Under the pieces are notes generated by a model. The model had not been told where the DNA came from, did not search any database, and saw nothing but the letters and a program-made list of their open reading frames with translations. Shown one piece after another: positions 1 to 10,043 of a stretch of DNA of 64,000 nucleotides. Position 1 is the first letter of the stretch, and each line of letters begins with the position of its first letter. Origin of the DNA: Mercenaria mercenaria (Eukaryota > Mollusca > Bivalvia > Venerida > Veneridae); contig NC_069362.1 of NCBI RefSeq assembly GCF_021730395.1, positions 81,856,001 through 81,920,000 on the forward strand, written 5' to 3'. The translations under genes and the position numbers were made by a program.

Positions 1-196
1 TCTTTGAACAATTTTTTTAGAGCTTCACCCAAGGAACATTCCTCTGAAGTTTGGATGAAATTGGCTTAGCGGTTTATGAGGAGATGTCGTTTAAAGTAAA
101 AGTTTACGGACGGATAACGGACGCCGGACGATGGACCCCGGACGGTGAGTGATCACAATAGCTCACCCTGAGCCTTTGGCTCAGGTGAGCTAAAAA
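1..196 (+). repeat. 3' end of a family A hairpin element
   Basis: Only the right end lies in the window. It carries the GGACG-type tract (about 105-145) followed by the hairpin at 160-192, whose arms are AGCTCACCCTGAGCC and GGCTCAGGTGAGCT around a short loop, then AAAAA. The same end recurs at 3037, 3594, 8550, 12280, 20835, 32335 and 37487. Architecture resembles pearl / Helentron-associated non-autonomous elements (inference). Confidence 0.8.
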
Positions 197-328
197 TTGG
201 AGGTACCATCCATCATTGATCATGTTGTACCGCAGAAAAGTTGTCTCAGTTTTCCCTACGGCCATTAATAAATCAAAGGCCTGAAGGGCCTGAGTCGGCT
301 AGTGATTGATGTACTGGTAGTATAGTCT
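197..328 (+). repeat. Fragment of family D leader sequence
   Basis: The stretch around 205-270 (TTGTACC.CAGAAAAG followed by TTTCCCTACGG) matches internal leader sequence of the family D elements near 23750, 23970, 41110 and 43060. Neither end of the element is present, so this is a relic. The remainder of the interval shows nothing recognisable. Confidence 0.5.
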
Positions 329-1799
329 AAACTAGAACTGTCACAGAAGTGACTCATACCCCCACCATACGGTCTTGTCACAGAAGAATGGCAACCATAA
401 GGAATCTTAAAAATACTTTGGAGTACTTCATCATATAAGTAATACTAGTATAATACTAGTATAGTAATACTAGTAAATATATTAAATCTCTAATATTAGA
501 GATACATTAAAAGTGAATACAAAAAAGTGTCTTACCGACCCATGTTACCACGGAAAAATGTTTTTACTTTTTACATAGGACTTATAATAAAAAAGTTAGA
601 AAAATACCTAAAATATTGAAAATCTAAAAATAGGATTTCTAAAAATAGACTAATTCCTGAATTTAAGGGAAGAAACTCAGTACAAAGGTTAAAAAAAGGT
701 TACTTCCCTTTGGCTCTAAGCCAATCAGAATGAGATATAGTGAAAATACATCAAAATTAACCTTAAATTCTAGGTAAAAGGGGACACAATTCAAGAAAAA
801 TAGTGTCAGAGTTATGCACCTTGTGTCACATGATGTGGGTGATGAGGTGGAACATCTATTTTAAGTCTGAATCAAATCCATTCAGTAGTAATTGAGATAT
901 AGTGAAAATACATCAAAATTAACCTTAAATTCTAAGTAAAAAGGGGCATAATTCATGAAAAATTGGTGTCAGAGTTATGCACCTTGTGTCACATGATGTG
1001 GGTGATGAGGTGGAACATCTATTTTAAGTTTGAATCAAATCCATTTTGTAATAATTGAGATAAAGTGAAAATACATCAAAATCAACCTTAAATTTAAAGT
1101 AAAAGGGACATAATTCATAAAAAATTTATGTCAGAGTTAAGCACCTTATGTCACATCATCTGGGTGATGAGGTGGAACAACTATTTTAAGTTTGAATCAA
1201 ATCCATTTAGTAATAACTGAGATATAGTGAAAATACAACAAAATTAACCTTAAATTCTAAGTAAAAGGGGACATAATTCATGAAAACTTGGTGTCAGAGT
1301 TATGCACCTTGTGTCACATGATGTGGGTGATGAGGTGGAACATCTATTTTAAGTTTGAATCAAATCCATTCAGTAGTAACTGAGATAAAGTGAAAATACA
1401 TCAAAATCAACCTTAAATTCTAAGTAAAAAGGGCATAATTCATAAAAAAATGGTATCAGAGTTATGCACCTTATGTCACATGATGTGGGTGATGAGGTGG
1501 AACATCTATTTTAAGTTTGAATCAAATCCATTTAGTAATAACTGAGATATAGTGAAAATACAACAAAATTAACCTTAAATTCTAAGTAAAAGGGGACATA
1601 ATTCATGAAAACTTAGTGTCAAGAGTTATGCACCTTGTGTCACATGATGTGAGTGATAAGGTGGAACATGTATTTTAAGTTTGAATCAAATCCATTTGGT
1701 AATAACTGAGATAATAGATTTCGGGACGCGACGGGACGGGACGGGACAAAACTGACTCCTATATACCCCCCCTCAAACATGTTTGGTGGGGGTATAATG
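329..1799 (+). repeat. Family B hairpin element with six 163-bp repeats
   Basis: It starts with ACTAGAACTGTCACAGAAG and has the subterminal motif ATACCCCCACC near 358. It ends in the hairpin at about 1761-1797 (ATACCCCCCCTC / GGTGGGGGTAT), preceded by a CGGGACGGGAC tract. Between about 731 and 1712 lie six copies of a 163-bp unit: the phrase GTTATGCACC recurs at 811, 974, 1136, 1299, 1461 and 1625. Short ORFs across it are by-products of the repeat. No protein coding is supported. Confidence 0.8.
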
Positions 1800-1904
1800 A
1801 CAAGATTACAACAGGAATAATGTATACAGGATGCACATGAATGACTGGTTTTGAGTAAAAATAATAAGCTTCCATGCAACTTATTTCAAATATTTCTTTT
1901 CCTC

Positions 1905-3038
1905 TTTTGCTTTGACCTAGTGACCTAGTTTTGACCCCACATGATCCAGATTCGTGCTTGTCCAAGATTCCATAACATCGCTCACCTGACCTATTGACCT
2001 TGAGATCATCAAGATTAACTTTCTGACAAAGTTTCATTAAGATATGGTCATAAATGTGACCTCTAAAGTGTTAACTAGCTATTCCTTTCATTTGACGCCA
2101 TTACCTAGTTTTTGACCCGACATGACCCAGATTCGAATTTGATTTTAAAATCATCAAGTTTAACATTCTGACTAAGTTTCATGAAGATACAGTCATAAAT
2201 GTGGCCTCTAGAGTGTTAACAAGCTTTTCCTTTGATATGACCTAGTGACCTAGTTTTTGACCCCATCTGACCCATAATCAACCCTGTCCTATAGATCATC
2301 AAGATTAACATTCTGACCAAGTTTCATGAAGATACAGTCATAAATATGGTCTCTAGAGTGTTAACAAGCTTTTCCTTTGATTTGACTTGATGACCTAGTT
2401 TTTGACCCCACCTAACCCAGATTTGAACTTGAGCTATAGATCATCAAGATTAACATTTTGACCAAGTTTCATTAAGATATGGTCATAAAAGTGGCCTATA
2501 CAGTGTAAATTAGCTTTTCCTTTGATTTGACCTGGTGACCTAGTTTTTGATCCTACATGACCCAGATTCAAACTGGACCTTAAGATCATCAAGATTAACA
2601 TTCTGACCAAGTTTCATGAAGATACAGTCATAAATGAGGCCTCTACAGTGTTAACATGCTTTTCCTTTGATTTGACCTGGTGACCTAGTTTTTGACCCCA
2701 GATGACCCAATATCGAACACGTCCAAAATGTTATTAAGGGTAACATTCTGACCAAGTTTCATTAAGAATGGGCCAAAAATGTGACCTCGAGTGTTAACAA
2801 GCTTTTCCTTTGATTTGACCTGGTGACCTAGTTTTTGATCCCAGATGACCCAATATCGAACTCGTCCAAGATTTTATTGACGGTAACATTCTGACCAAGT
2901 TTCATTAAGATTGGGCTAAAAATGTGACCTCTAGAGTGTTAATAGTCAAATTGTTGACGACGACTGACGGATGGACGACGGGCACAGGGTGATCACTAAA
3001 GCCCACCTTTGAGCACTTTGTGCTCAGTTGAGCTAAAA
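1905..3038 (+). repeat. Family A hairpin element, 145-bp repeats
   Basis: About seven copies of a 145-bp unit. The phrase ACCTAGTTTTT recurs at 2103, 2248, 2393, 2538, 2683 and 2826. It is followed by a GACGACGGATGG tract and a degraded family A hairpin at 3001-3037 (GCCCACCTTTGAGCAC / GTGCTCAGTTGAGC then AAAAA). The left end is not clean: the typical ATCGCTCACCTGACC is seen at 1977 without its usual start, so the 5' end is probably rearranged. Confidence 0.7.
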
Positions 3039-3278
3039 ATACAAGAATTAGAAAAAACGAGAGACAGTCTAACTGTCTCTCTTCAAGAGAGTGTAAAATC
3101 AACCTCACTGCTGCAAGACGAAGTGAGACATTGTCTAGAGAAAGCAAGTTGTGGAAAATTTAAACTTTTGTAGATAAGGCCATAATAAATTAATTCCTAG
3201 ATTATCATCCCCACCAGCCCCCTCTTTTTTATGCCGCCCCAACCTTTTTTATTTCTCCCCCACCAAAAAAAAAAACAA

Positions 3279-3466
3279 AAACAAGAGGGTCATGATGACC
3301 ATGGATTGCTCACCTGAGTAATTATTGAGCTACATGTTTCAAATGTCAAAATGATGATAAAATATTAAGAAAGTCAGTAGGTCACATTCATGGTCAATGA
3401 AATTCAGTTTTATTTTTTGTGTGCAAAACTGTTATGTCATAAAAATTTCAAGGCTGTACCTTAAAC
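3279..3466 (+). repeat. Family A 5' leader module
   Basis: Begins AACAAGAGGGTCATGATGAC, a start plus a perfect palindrome, followed by GCTCACCTGAGTAAT and roughly 170 bp of single-copy leader. The same leader occurs at 6605-6800 and 33485-33672. Here it ends abruptly where a second element start (AAACAAGAGGCCCATG) begins. Confidence 0.7.
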
Positions 3467-3594
3467 AAGAGGCCCATGAAGGCCCTGTATCGCTCACCTG
3501 ACCTATTGACCTAAAGATCATCAAGATTAACATTCTGACCAAGTTTCATTAAGATATGGTCACTTCGTGACAGGTGAGCTAAAAATGGAACCAA
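3467..3594 (+). repeat. Minimal family A element (both ends, 128 bp)
   Basis: A very short derivative holding only the 5' end (ACAAGAGGCCCATGAAGG, then ATCGCTCACCTGACC), less than one minisatellite unit, and the 3' hairpin half GTCACTTCGTGACAGGTGAGCT followed by AAAAA. It looks like an internal deletion of an element like that at 10541-12280. Confidence 0.7.
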
Positions 3595-3659
3595 AAATGT
3601 ATGAACCGCGGAAGGGTCCCGTATATTTGTTTTAATGCTGCCACAAACTAAACATGATA

Positions 3660-4748
3660 TAGCGTGTCGCAAATTAAACCCACATGACTCAGATTCGAAC
3701 TTGTCCAAAATTTAATGAAAACAAACATTCTAACAAAGTTTCGGGAAGATTGGGACAAAAAAGTGGCCTTTTAGAGTGTATACATGCTTTTCCTTTGAGT
3801 TCACCTAGTGACCTAGTTTTTGACCCCACGCGACCTAGATTAAAAATAATCAAAGACTTAATGATAACATTTTTTCCCAGGTCAGGGGCCATAACTCCTA
3901 CAATACTGAATGAATCCGGACGCAAAACCCCAGGTGCACAACTGCACATGCTGACCAACATTCCTGTAAACATTGGTGACTCTAGGTCAAATACTTTTGG
4001 AGCTACGCATGACACAACATTAAAATACCAATTTTTAACTAAGTCAGGGGCCATAACTCCTACAAGACTGAATGAATCCGGACACGAAACCCCAGGTGCA
4101 CAGCTGCACATGCTGACCAACATTCCTGTAAACTTTGGTGACTCTAGGTCAAATACTTTTGGAGCTACGCACGACACAACATTAAAATGACCAATTTTTA
4201 ACCAAGTCAGGGGCTATAACTCCTACAAGACTGAATGAATCCGGACGCGAAACCCCAGGTGCACAACTGCACATGCTGACCAACATTCCTGTAAAATTTG
4301 GTGACTCTAGGTCAAATACTTTTTGAGCTATGCGCGACACAACATTAAAATGACCAATTTTTTACTAAGTCAGGGGCCATAACTCCTACATGACTGGATG
4401 AATCCGGATGCGAAACCCCAGGTGCACAACGATATATGGTGACCAACATTCCTGTAAAGTTTTGTGACTCTAAGTCATATACTTTGGAGCTAGAAGCGAC
4501 ACAACACTAAAATGACCAATTTTTACAAAGTCAGGGGCCATAACTTCTACATGACTGAATGAATCCGGACGCGAAACCCCAGGTGCACAACTACACATGC
4601 TGACCAACATTCCTGTAAAGTTTTGTGACTCTACATCAAACACTTTTGGAGCTAGGCGCGGCACAACATTCTCGGAAGGACGGACAGACGAACGGACAAG
4701 GGCAAATCTATATGCCCCCCCCACCCCCACCAAAGTGGGGGCATAAAA
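3660..4748 (+). repeat. Family C hairpin element, five 163-bp repeats
   Basis: Starts with a single unit of the 145-bp type (about 3665-3850). Five copies of a different unit follow, marked by GTCAGGGGCCATAACTCC at 3881, 4043, 4206, 4369 and 4530 (period 161-163). The right end has a GGACGGACAGACG tract and the hairpin 4712-4744 (ATGCCCCC...GGGGGCAT) then AAAAA. ORFs of 162-168 residues on both strands follow the repeat period and are not genes. Confidence 0.75.
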
Positions 4749-5405
4749 ATATAAAAATAAACAATATTACATGAGTTACTTAATATTTGCCTACCGGTTT
4801 CGTTTATTACTTTCACATTTTAAAGCCGATTTTGAAAATTCTTTCACTTCTTTGAACAATTTCAGTAATCCTAGCAAATTTAATTAACATAAAAACAACA
4901 TTGCCTTCTCCTTTAACATGCACCATGCATTAAGCCTTTTCTAAAGTGGGCAATCACTTCTCAACCCTTCTGAATGTTCCAAATTTACGTTTGTATTGTC
5001 AACTATGTACCTGAATCAGGGATCCTCGATAAATGTATGTTGTATGACAAACATTAACTGAGGTCAGTGTTCTTATATTTTCTGGTCCTTTGGGATCATG
5101 GAGTCCACTCAACATATGTGTAATAGAGTTCCACTTAAGCCTGTGTTAGGCGTTATACGTTTTGCACATTTCATTACCTCTCATGAACAAATTCAATCAA
5201 ACCAAGTCTGCTATTATTCTTCTTGGTTGCATTCTATGCTTCCAAAGGATCTTTTTACAGATCTTATTGTCTGTGTTAGAGAAAGAATGAAATGTACTGG
5301 TCTATTCTTTTTAATCTTTTTCCACTTTGCAATGACCTCCAAACAAATCTTTCACCTCTTTCACTACAAGCAGATATACAAATTTATAGAGAAACATCTC
5401 TATCT
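4749..5405. other. No recognised gene
   Basis: AT-rich sequence without a repeat boundary or coding signal that I recognise. A 103-codon open frame at 5098-5409 has no recognisable motif, and its end falls on the boundary of the foldback element. Confidence 0.5.
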
Positions 5406-6276
5406 TTAAGGTTTCGATGGAGGCCTTGAGAAACAAAAATCAAACAACACCAAATCATAGAAAGAAAGAGTTGTTTGACATGAAAATTGAACAGCATGTA
5501 AAACATGTATATTACTTTACGAAACAAGTGTCAGTATACTGATATAAACATTGAATTCCGGAAAAGGGCTGCCTAAAGGGGCTCCACTTCCGGACAGTTA
5601 AACGCCTTTAAAAACTCACCATTTTCAAAGAACTGTTACACATGTTTGTTTTGATGCATTTGCAATAGCGTGCGAGTGGTGAAATTTCACGTAACAAGGT
5701 GGAACATAGTTTTCAGCAATTGTTTATCTTTTTTTCTTTACAAATGGCATTCATTTTCAAAGGGAGACAACTTTTTCTCAAAGATTACTTAAAATAATCG
5801 GAAAAAGTTGTTTCCCTTTGAAAATGAATGCCATTTGTACTTAAAATAATCGGGAACAGTTGTCTCCCTTTGAAAATGAATGCCATTTGTACTTAAAATA
5901 ATCGGGAACAGTTGTCTCCCTTTGAAAATGAATGCCATTTGTAAAGAAATAAAGATAAACAATTGCTAAAAACTGTGTTCCACCTTGTTATGCGAAATTT
6001 CACCACTCGCACGCTATTGCAAATGCATCAAAACGAACATGTGTAACTGTTCTTTGAAAATGGTGAGTTTTTAAAGGCGTTTAACTGTCCGGAAGTGGAG
6101 CCCCTTAAGGCAGCCCTTTTCCGGAATTCAATGTTTATATCAGTATACTGACACTTGTTTCGTAAAGTAATATACATGTTTTACATGCTGTTCAATTTTC
6201 ATGTCAAACAACTCTTTCTTTCTTTGATCTGGTGTTGTTTGATTTTTGTTTCTCAAGGCCTCCATTGAAACCTTAA
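5406..6276. mobile_element. Foldback/MITE element with ~370-bp inverted arms, TTAA flanks
   Basis: The left arm (5410 to about 5780, starting GGTTTCGATGGAGGCC) is matched inverted by the right arm (about 5930-6272, ending GGCCTCCATTGAAACC). TTAA stands immediately outside both ends (5406-5409 and 6273-6276), the target site used by piggyBac-type transposases. The loop contains three copies of a 52-bp unit (ATGCCATTTGTA at 5828, 5880 and 5932). No transposase frame lies inside. Assignment to piggyBac rests only on TTAA; the terminal bases GGTTTC are not the usual CCC start. Confidence 0.75.
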
Positions 6277-6604
6277 TCTAATTCAGATTGTTTTGTAATA
6301 CTTATTTCAATTCACCAGACACTGTGGTAAGGAAATTTTAATAATATCAACATTGTATTTTGTTGTTTTTTTCGCATAATGTGTGAATCATTCTTTATGC
6401 AATGTTGATATCATTTTATCTTTATTCTATTTACGCTTTCATATTTTGGAAGTTACATGGACAAACCTACACCAGGAATCTTTTAACCCTGTGACATATG
6501 AGCAAAAAGGCTCAGTACGTAATCCAACATAATTTCACTCAAATACAGTCATTAGTATAGTAGCAGTAGTCCTACAAACATAATCAATAAATGATCATTA
6601 CAGG
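6277..6604. other. No recognised feature
   Basis: AT-rich spacer between the foldback element and the next hairpin element. Nothing recognisable. Confidence 0.5.
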
Positions 6605-8550
6605 GCACAACTTGCAACAAGAGGGTCATGATGACCCAGGATCGCTCACCTGAGTAATATGAGCTACATGTTTCAAATGTCAAACTGATGATAAAATATT
6701 AAGAAAGTCAGTAGGTCACATTCATGGTCAATGAAATTCAGTTTTACGATTTGTGTGCAAAACTGTGTATACATGTCATCAAAATTTCAAGGCTGTATCT
6801 TAAACATGAGGGCCATGAAGGCCCTGTATCACTCAGCTGACCTACTGACTTAAAGATCATCAAGAGTAACATTCTGACCAAGTTTCATTAAGATATGGTC
6901 ATAAATGTGGCCTCTAGAGCGTTAACTAGCTTTTCATTTGATTTGACCCAGTGACCTAGTTTTTGATCCGACATGACCCAGATTCGAACTTGACCTAAAG
7001 ATCATCAAGATTAACATCCTGACTAAGTTTCATGAAGATACAGTCATAAATGTGGCCTCTAGAGTGTCAACAAGCTTTTCCTTTGATTTGACCTAGTGAC
7101 CTAGTTTTTGATCCCACCTGAGCCAGATTTGAACTTGACTTAAAGATCATCAAGATTAACATTCTGATCAAGTTTCATTAAGATATGGTCATAAATGTGG
7201 CCTCTACAGTCTAAACTAGCTTTTCCTTTGATTTCACCTGGTGACCTAGTTTTGACCCTACATGACCCAGATTCAAACTGGACCTTAAAATCATCAAGAT
7301 TAACATTCTGACCAAGTTTAATGAAGATACAGTCATAAATGTGGCCTCTACAGTGTTAACAAGCTTTTCCTTTAATTTGACCTGGTGACCTAGTTTTTGA
7401 CTCCAGATGACCAAATATCGAACTTGTCCAAGATTTTATTAAGGGTAACATACTGACTAAGTTTCATTAAGATCAGCCAAAATTGTTAACAAGCTTTTCC
7501 TTTGATTTGACCTGGTGACCTAGTTTTTCAGCCCAGATGACCCAATATCAAACTCGTTCAAGATTTTATTGACGGTAACATTCTGACCAAGTTTCATTAA
7601 GATTGAGCCAAAAATGTGACGTCTAGGGTATTAACAAGCTTCTCCTTTGATTTGACCTGGTGACCTAGTTTTTGACCCCAGATGACCCAATATCGAACTA
7701 GTCCCAGATTTTATTGAGAGTAACATTCTGACCAAGTTTCATTAAGATTGGGCCAAAATTGTGACCTCTAGAGTGTTAACAAGCTAGGTCGTATGGTTTC
7801 AGACAAGAAGTTTTTTTAAAGCTTTTTTCCTATGTAAGTCTATATAAAACTTGGGACCCCCAGTGCAGGGCCTCATTTCACCCAAGGCTTACAATTTGAA
7901 CAATTTTGGTTGAGGACCATAAGACAATGCTACAAACCAAATATCGAAAGGTCTAAGTGTTGTGGTTTCAGACAAGAAGATTTTTAAACTTTTTTCCTAT
8001 ATAAGTCTGTGTATAACTTGGGACCCCGGGGCAGGGCCATATTTAACCCTAGGGGGATAGTTCGAACAATCTTGGTAGAGGACCACTAGATGATGCTACA
8101 TACCAAATATCAAAGCCCTAGGCCATGTGGTTTTTTGTACAAGAAGATTTTCAAAGTTTTCCCTATAATTTATAAGTCTATATAAATCATGTGACCCCTA
8201 GGGTGGGGCCATATTTGACCCTAGGGGGATAATTTGAACAATTTTGGTAGAGGACCACTAGATGATGCTACACACCAGATATCAAAGCCCTAGGCCCTGT
8301 GGTTTTGGACAAGAAGATTTTTAAAGTTTTTCCTTTCAGTTGCCATGGCAACCAGAGTTCTGCATGGAATTCAATTCTTTGAACAATTTTGGAAGGGGGC
8401 CACCCAAGGATCATTCCTGTGAAGTTTGGTGTAATTCTGCCCAGTGGTTTTCAAGAAGATTTTTTTAGAAATTGTTGACGCACGATGGACGACGGACATC
8501 AAGCGGTCACAATAGCTCACCTTGTCACGTCGTGACAAGTGAGCTAAAAA
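6605..8550 (+). repeat. Composite family A element with two minisatellites
   Basis: It starts with the leader module (AACAAGAGGGTCATGATGAC at about 6618). A second internal start (GAGGGCCATGAAGGCCCTG) lies at about 6806. A 145-bp minisatellite runs from about 6840 to 7785. A different unit of about 168 bp then takes over at 7790-8450 (GGTTTC/GGTTTT phrase at 7795, 7963, 8129 and 8301). The GACGGAC tract and hairpin (GCTCACCTTGTCACG / CGTGACAAGTGAGC then AAAAA) end at 8550. Two unrelated minisatellites in one element imply recombination or capture between families. Confidence 0.75.
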
Positions 8551-8850
8551 TCTGTCAAACAGAAAACATACGCAACATAGGATACCAGCCCTGTTACTGA
8601 ACCTTTCTACAAAGAAATCCATCAATAGTTTAAGTTCTGTTCATTTGCCAAAGGCAGGTTAATGTTGATATTTACTAATAAAATGTTGTTGAAGCTGAGA
8701 CATAGACAACTAAAAACAAACTGTCAAGTCTTTCAATGGGATATATAACAAACTTTAAGATTTAACTTTGGACAATAATATATAAAGCATCTAATAACTT
8801 TGTTTACAATGTGGCCACCACATTTTAGTTATGAATATAAATTTTACATA
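8551..8850. other. No recognised feature
   Basis: About 300 bp of spacer before the Tigger-type transposon. Nothing recognised. Confidence 0.5.
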
Positions 8851-9420
8851 CAGTCAAAACTGTGCTAACGGCCACCTGTAAGTAGAGGCCACCTGTCGAC
8901 AACGGGCAACCAGATTTCCCCCCGTCGAAATATAGTCATAAAAAGGCCGTGAATAGCGGCCACCTGCCGACCGCGGCCAGCGGCCAGCCAAAGTCCTTCC
9001 CATAGACGGTAATTACTCTGAACAACGGTCATTTTTTTCATGCGTCGGCCGCTCACAATTTTCCCGCTCATAATTTTCCCTAATCAGCGGTCAAACTTCA
9101 AAGTCTTGATAAAGAGGTGCTAAATTGGCAACTGCCCCCATTATTAACGACATAAAGAGCAATCGGTGTTATTGATTGTTTTTGATCGATTGTTGAACAC
9201 GTTCTGCAATCGATAATATGGTTGATAATTGAGTTGTCTGTACATTGTTAACCGCTCTTGGTACACCTGCAGTTTTTCACACTTTTTAATGAACGTGAAG
9301 TGCTTGTAATAAATGAGCAATTTCATAAAATATATTCATTATGTTAATATCTCTCATTCGAATTGTGTTCAAAATACCAGTCAAACGTTACTAAATTAAG
9401 TGCTTACTTATCATAGAAAA

Positions 9421-10043
9421 ATGTCGAAACGGAACTTTCTTACGTTAGAAAAAAGCGTGGAAGTTATAAGACTTTGTGAAAGTGGTAAAAGTGGCAGGGC
9501 TATTGCAGAACAAGTTGGTGTTGGCAGGACACAAATTCATGGAATTCTGAAACGGAAACGCGAAATTATGGACGAGTTTGAAAATAATGTTAACATGGAG
9601 TATAAACGACTGCGCCGGGCAACCACTTATGAGGACATTAATGACTTGTGTTTGAAATGGTTTAATGATGCCACTGGACGTAGAATTAATGTGTCAGGTC
9701 CGCTTCTGAAAGAAAGAGCACTGAAATATGCGTAGGATTTAGGTGTAAATGACTTTAAAGCATCAAACGGATGGCTGGAAAGTTTCCTTAAACGAACAAT
9801 ATTGTGTTTAAGACAATGTCTGGTGAGCGCGGTGATGTAGACAAAACTGTTGTGCAAGACTGGAAAGACAAGTTACCATCGTTGTGCGAAGGGTATGAAC
9901 CAGAAAACATCTTTAATATGGACGAGACCAGCCTTTTCTATCGGGATTCGACTAAGTCCACGTATTTCAAGAAAGGCGAGGATTGCTCGGCCGCAAAGGG
10001 TCAAAAGAACGTCTGACTGTGGCCTTGTGTGCTAGCATGACAG
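9421..10043 (+). pseudogene. Tigger-like transposase, exon 1 (disrupted)
   Basis: The first ATG giving a family-like N-terminus is at 9421. The frame to 9735 encodes a CENP-B-type N-terminal helix-turn-helix (phrases EVIRLCESGKSGRAIAEQVG and RTQIHGILKRKR), then the start of the second Tc5-type DNA-binding domain. A TAG at 9733 interrupts it, one frame change is needed near 9800, and another near 10013. Between these, the first catalytic Asp is visible in NMDETSLFY (codon at 9919-9921). The exon ends at the donor CAG|GTAATG (intron from 10044). The changes make the gene inactive. Related human proteins are the TIGD family. Confidence 0.85.

Noticed and set aside
3684-4190. Open frames of 162-168 codons on both strands
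   Set aside because: They lie within the 163-bp minisatellite. Their peptides repeat with the array and have no family resemblance.
5098-5409. 103-codon open frame
   Set aside because: No motif, AT-rich, and it ends on the border of the foldback element.
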